Shown in pieces: positions 60,841 to 64,000 of a stretch of 64,000 bases of DNA. The notes beneath the pieces were generated by a model. That model was not told where the DNA came from. It made no database searches and saw only the letters and a program-made list of their open reading frames with translations. The stretch is from Niabella pedocola. Lineage in GTDB: Bacteria; Bacteroidota; Bacteroidia; Chitinophagales; Chitinophagaceae. Position 1 is the stretch's first letter, and the number at the start of each line of letters is the position of its first letter. The DNA is taken from positions 1,922,001 to 1,986,000 of the forward strand of contig NZ_JAJNEC010000005.1 in assembly GCF_021044425.1 (NCBI RefSeq), in the 5' to 3' direction. Made by a program: the position numbers and the translations under genes.

Positions 60841-61272
60841 ATGAACATGGAAATCCTTAATCAAACACCAGCAATCACTTCCCTGGTACTCCGTCTTACA
60901 CTGGGCCTTGTAATGCTGCCGCATGGCTGGCAAAAAGTTACGCATTTTCAAAATACGCTGATGCACCTGCAGCAGGACTATCGCCTGCCCTGGCTGCTGG
61001 CCGTTGGGGTAATCCTTGCCGAATTTATTGCCCCGCTTTTTTTAATTGCCGGCTTCAGCACCCGCCTGATGGCCCTCCTGCTGATTGTGTTGATGATGGG
61101 CGCGGTGATTATGGGACATCACTGGCAACACGGTTTCTTTATGAACTGGTTTGGCAATCAGAAGGGGGAAGGTTTTGAATACCACTTACTGGCCATTGGT
61201 CTGGGCATTGGCATCCTGCTTTTGGGAGGCGGTAAATGGTCTGCAGACCTGCTGTTCCTGCGGAAACAATAA
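60841..61272 (+). CDS. DoxX-family membrane protein
   Basis: 144 residues from ATG 60841. DoxX features: SLVLRLTLGLVMLPHGWQKVTHF, LAVGVILAEFIAPLFLIAGFSTRLMALLLIVLMMGAVIM and the HWQHGFFMNWFGNQKGEGFEYHLLAIGLGIGILLLG end. It is the second gene after Crp/Fnr regulator B, spaced 84 bases. DoxX proteins are part of thiosulfate oxidation or thiol-stress complexes in other organisms; here only the fold is supported. Confidence 0.92.
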   Translation: MNMEILNQTPAITSLVLRLTLGLVMLPHGWQKVTHFQNTLMHLQQDYRLPWLLAVGVILAEFIAPLFLIAGFSTRLMALLLIVLMMGAVIMGHHWQHGFFMNWFGNQKGEGFEYHLLAIGLGIGILLLGGGKWSADLLFLRKQ

Positions 61273-61275
61273 CCC

Positions 61276-61312
61276 GGCAGCGGTCCTTTATAAAAGATGA
61301 AAGACCGCTGCC
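61276..61312 (+). terminator. Hairpin after the DoxX gene
   Basis: GGCAGCGGTC (61276-61285) and GACCGCTGCC (61303-61312) form a perfect 10-bp stem with a 17-base loop, 3 bases after the stop codon. There is no T run after it. Confidence 0.5.
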
Positions 61313-61480
61313 CCGCAAAAATGCGCATCCATCTACCTCTTTAAAAAAGGCCGCTTCAAAATCCGGTTCATAGCAGATGATGCTCGTATATTACCCTGAA
61401 TTTTTATTTATGAACACCATACCGGAGGGCATACAAACAGGTTCGTCTTCGCCGGTTCCTACAGACCCCGAAAAATGCTA

Positions 61481-61488
61481 TATATTTG
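61481..61488 (+). promoter_or_regulatory. -7 box upstream of the Gfo/Idh/MocA gene
   Basis: TATATTTG, an exact TAnnTTTG match 41 bases before the start. No TTG lies at the expected -33 position. Confidence 0.45.
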
Positions 61489-61528
61489 AAACACGGTTGG
61501 TTGTTCATAAAAAAATTCAACAGATTGT

Positions 61529-62806
61529 ATGAAAAGAAGAAACTTCATTGGCCAAACAGCGAAAGGCGCGTTGGCATTTACCATTATTCCCCGTTCTGTA
61601 TTGGGAGGCAACGGGTTTGTTGCACCCAGTGATCGTATTAACCTCGGATATATCGGTACGGGGAAGCAGTCCTATGGCCTGGTCAATGCCATTAACGGTC
61701 CTAAAGAAACGCTGGTACTGGCGGCCTGCGACGTGTATGAAAAAAAACTGGAGCATTTTATCGGGCTGGCCCAGAAGGCCAATGAAAAAAAAGTAGCCAC
61801 CGATGTAAAAGGGTACAAACATTACCGCGAGCTCCTGGATCGCAAAGACATCGATGCCGTTGTTATTGCCACCCCAGACCACTGGCATGCACAAATTGCC
61901 ATTGACGCCGCAAAAGCGGGTAAAGATATTTACTGCGAAAAACCGCTGGCGCTTACGATTGCCGAAGGACGTGCGATGGTAAATGCCACACGTAAATACA
62001 AGCGTGTTTTTCAAACCGGCAGCATGCAACGTTCATCGTTTAACTTCCGGCAGGCTGCAGAACTGGTAGCAAACGGCTACATCGGTAAAATAAGTGAGAT
62101 CAACGTTTCGGTGGGTGAGCCGGTAAAACAATGCGACCTGCCTACGGAACCGGTTCCGGATGGACTGGATTGGGATCTTTGGATCGGGCCCTCATTATAC
62201 CGGGGCTTCAACAAGATCCTGGCGCCTCCGCTGGAAGCAAAGGAATGGGCCTGGTGGCGTGGCTACCGCGATTTCGGGGGCGGCTATATCACCGACTGGG
62301 GTGCACATATGTTCGACATTGTACAATGGGCATTGGGCATGGATAACTCGGGTCCTGTACAATTTATTCCTCCGAAAGAACCGGGAGCAAAAAATGGATT
62401 GTCGTTTGTTTATGCAAACGGAATAAAAGTCAACCATAAAAACTGGGGGGAAGGCAATGCCATCCAGTTCCTGGGCGATAAAGGCAAGATAGAAGTGAGC
62501 AGGGGATTTATCAGGAGTAACCCCGAAAACCTGGCATCACTGAAATTTAAGACCAGCGACAAACGGTTGTACTTTAGTGATAATCACTACCAAGATTGGG
62601 TGGATGCCATTAAAAAGCGCTCCAAGCCGATCTGCGATGTGGAAACCGGGCATCGTACCGCTTCGGTTTGTAATGCGGTGAATATCGCTTACGAATTACA
62701 AAAGGATCTGAAATGGGATCCTGCAAAAGAGGCCTTTGATAATCCTTACGCCAATATCATGCGCAGCCGGCCCTACCGGGGTGCATGGGATTTTAATAAA
62801 TTTTAG
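61529..62806 (+). CDS. Gfo/Idh/MocA-family oxidoreductase with Tat-like signal
   Basis: 425 residues. The first 30 residues contain an RRNF motif and hydrophobic stretch (GALAFTIIPRSVLGG), a Tat-like export signal often seen on Bacteroidota members of this family. The Rossmann fold starts at RINLGYIGTGKQSYGLV, then VIATPDHWHAQIAIDAAKAGKDIYCEKPLAL (the family EKP motif) and a C-terminal substrate domain ending with GAHMFDIVQWALGMD and NHYQDWVDAIKKRSKPICDVE. It should oxidise or reduce a sugar or inositol with NAD(P). The sugar isomerase follows immediately. Confidence 0.93.
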   Translation: MKRRNFIGQTAKGALAFTIIPRSVLGGNGFVAPSDRINLGYIGTGKQSYGLVNAINGPKETLVLAACDVYEKKLEHFIGLAQKANEKKVATDVKGYKHYRELLDRKDIDAVVIATPDHWHAQIAIDAAKAGKDIYCEKPLALTIAEGRAMVNATRKYKRVFQTGSMQRSSFNFRQAAELVANGYIGKISEINVSVGEPVKQCDLPTEPVPDGLDWDLWIGPSLYRGFNKILAPPLEAKEWAWWRGYRDFGGGYITDWGAHMFDIVQWALGMDNSGPVQFIPPKEPGAKNGLSFVYANGIKVNHKNWGEGNAIQFLGDKGKIEVSRGFIRSNPENLASLKFKTSDKRLYFSDNHYQDWVDAIKKRSKPICDVETGHRTASVCNAVNIAYELQKDLKWDPAKEAFDNPYANIMRSRPYRGAWDFNKF

Positions 62807-62826
62807 CAGCGCTTCAAAGCAGCAAT

Positions 62827-63648
62827 ATGGAACCAGAAGCGCATTCTTCAAAAACCGGACCTGCAACGTCCGGTTTTTTAAATAACACCTCCATCCCGCT
62901 GGGCGTTCAGCTCTGGTCGGTAAAAAATGACCTGGCCCGGGGCATCGATCCCACCCTGGCAAAACTGGCCGCAACAGGATTCCGTTTTGCGGAAGCCGCG
63001 GGTTATGATGTAAACAGCCGGACCTTCTTTGGGTTGAAACCCGGTGTGTTCCGGCAAAAGCTTGTGGCTACAGGAATGCAGTGCATCAGCGCCCATGCGC
63101 CGGTTTCACCCGAAACGATCCACCAGGCACTGGAAGATGTTTATACGTTAAAAGCAGCCTATCTTATCTGTTCGCTCTATCCGGATGCCGGACGCAGCGC
63201 TGCGGACTATTACCGGATCGCAGAAAATTATAACCATATCGGAGACATTGCCCGGAAGGCCGGTGTTCATTTCGGCTATCATAATCATCATTTTGAATTT
63301 GCCCCCGTGGAGGGCGAGCGCCCGATCGATATCCTGTTGAAAAATACGGATCCTGAACTGGTAACCTTTGAACTGGATCTTGGCTGGGCAGTACAGGCCG
63401 GCACAGCACCGGAAACCCTTTTTGAAGCCTACCCCGGACGTTTTCCGCTCTGGCATTTGCGGGACGTGGATGCGGAAGGAACAGCCGTAAATGCCGGTGA
63501 CGGTATGGTGCACTTCCACGCATTGCAGCCGCTGAAAAAACAGGCCGGATTTTTGTACGGGATTGTGGAAACCCCCTCCGCCGCCACCGATGGCACGGAC
63601 CGTGTGACGGCCAGTTTTAACTATATCCGGAGGGAGCAGCTTTACTAA
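62827..63648 (+). CDS. Sugar phosphate isomerase/epimerase
   Basis: 273 residues from ATG 62827; the family fold really begins at IPLGVQLWSVKNDLARGIDPTLAKLAATGFRFAEAAGY (residue 23), so a later non-ATG start past the hairpin cannot be excluded. TIM-barrel motifs follow: CISAHAPVSPETI, VHFGYHNHHFEFAPVEGERPIDILL, VTFELDLGWAVQAG and FPLWHLRDVDAEG, with the metal-binding His/Glu/Asp set. It would isomerise a keto-sugar or sugar phosphate, working with the oxidoreductase upstream. Substrate unknown. Confidence 0.87.
   Translation: MEPEAHSSKTGPATSGFLNNTSIPLGVQLWSVKNDLARGIDPTLAKLAATGFRFAEAAGYDVNSRTFFGLKPGVFRQKLVATGMQCISAHAPVSPETIHQALEDVYTLKAAYLICSLYPDAGRSAADYYRIAENYNHIGDIARKAGVHFGYHNHHFEFAPVEGERPIDILLKNTDPELVTFELDLGWAVQAGTAPETLFEAYPGRFPLWHLRDVDAEGTAVNAGDGMVHFHALQPLKKQAGFLYGIVETPSAATDGTDRVTASFNYIRREQLY
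62850..62879 (+). terminator. Intrinsic-terminator-like hairpin inside the isomerase 5' end
   Basis: AAAACCGGAC (62851-62860), a 7-base loop, GTCCGGTTTT (62868-62877) and further T: a perfect 10-11 bp stem with T run, starting 44 bases after the oxidoreductase stop. It overlaps codons 9-18 of the isomerase reading frame as read from 62827. Confidence 0.75.
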
Positions 63649-63728
63649 AGGATACCAGCTATCGTATAATATAGTAAGGCGTTTTTGCAGACGCGCGATT
63701 TTAATTTTGAGCCACTAAACCCAGCAAA

Positions 63729-64000
63729 ATGAAAATTGTAAAACAGATCGTTTTTACCCTGTTTGCATTGATGTTCCTCAATGCCGGTCTCAACAAATTC
63801 TTCAATTATATGCCGGTGCCCAAACTTACGCCGGAACAAATGGAAGCATTTGGTGCCTTTATGAAAATAAAATGGCTGATGCCCCTGCTGGCTACCATGG
63901 AAACCACCGGGAGTATACTGGTGATCATTCCTAAAACGCGGGCCCTGGGCGCATTGGTGCTTTTCCCCATCATGACCGGTATTTTGCTGCATCATTTTAC
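63729..64000 (+). CDS. DoxX-like membrane protein (3' end outside window)
   Basis: ATG 63729 opens a frame of 90 codons that runs off the right edge. MKIVKQIVFTLFALMFLNAG, NKFFNYMPVPKLTPEQMEAFGAFM, MPLLATMETTGSILVIIPKTRALGALVLFPIMTGILLHH is the DoxX pattern with four expected membrane helices, of which about two and a half are visible. It is 80 bases after the isomerase gene on the same strand. Confidence 0.82.
   Translation, partial: MKIVKQIVFTLFALMFLNAGLNKFFNYMPVPKLTPEQMEAFGAFMKIKWLMPLLATMETTGSILVIIPKTRALGALVLFPIMTGILLHHF

Noticed and set aside
1..64000. CRISPR array, tRNA, rRNA, insertion sequence or att site
   Set aside because: No regularly spaced repeats, cloverleaf-like segment, transposase or integrase was recognised when reading both strands; short tRNAs could still be missed by eye.

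Overview
The window looks like the chromosome of a Bacteroidota member, most likely of the family Chitinophagaceae (order Chitinophagales). Supporting signs are a moderate GC content, many SPI/SPII-secreted lipoproteins with Bacteroidota-style lipoboxes, TonB-dependent receptors, families largely confined to the phylum (IPExxxVDY, DUF4920, DUF5074/YncE-like propellers), LytS/LytTR and reg-propeller signalling, and several matches to the Bacteroidota -7 promoter box TAnnTTTG. No tRNA, rRNA, CRISPR array, insertion sequence or integrase was seen. The family-level placement is inference.

Layout. 0-1.4 kb: a cut-off DUF2007 gene and a lipoprotein. 1.5-10.9 kb: a vitamin B12 region with two cobalamin riboswitches. 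One precedes metE (B12-independent methionine synthase); the other precedes, on the opposite strand, btuB and three surface lipoproteins (two beta-propellers and one PKD protein). 10.9-18.9 kb: a TPM-domain lipoprotein, a geranylgeranyl-reductase-like flavoprotein, dnaN, then a forward run of a conserved hypothetical, a cytoplasmic trypsin-like/zinc-ribbon protein, recX, a sterol-desaturase-type hydroxylase and an omega-amidase-like nitrilase. 19.2-27.0 kb: a small lipoprotein, a flavin monooxygenase and a signalling cluster: a LytTR regulator with a LytS-type sensor whose ATPase domain looks dead, divergent from a 1017-residue propeller sensor kinase with an intact one.

27.1-30.3 kb holds the most distinctive locus: a PadR-type repressor with a palindromic operator, followed by four tandem paralogous membrane proteins. 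Each starts with a HAAS-like helical domain (core YYDxRxExxDH) and most end in YPLAF. 30.4-39.5 kb: a GH29 fucosidase, lipoproteins, an S41 peptidase, a TonB receptor paired with a CxxCH lipoprotein, and a membrane AraC regulator. 39.5-50.6 kb: mostly housekeeping genes (thiL, inositol monophosphatase, GT2, GH3-type adenylase, LysE, monofunctional transglycosylase, Hpt and LytTR proteins, an isolated atpA, DUF4920, pterin dehydratase), with one frameshifted four-helix-bundle gene.

51-61.3 kb is a mosaic of small regulator-plus-enzyme units: AraC, DHFR-like, phytanoyl-CoA dioxygenase-like, M28 peptidase, a frameshifted contractile-tail tube gene, bestrophin-like, GNAT, and two Crp/Fnr-DoxX pairs arranged back to back. 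61.5-64 kb: a Gfo/Idh/MocA oxidoreductase, a sugar isomerase preceded by a terminator-like hairpin, and a DoxX-like gene cut by the window edge.

All assignments come from reading translated sequence and motifs. No database search was run, so family names are recognitions and function beyond the family is inference.
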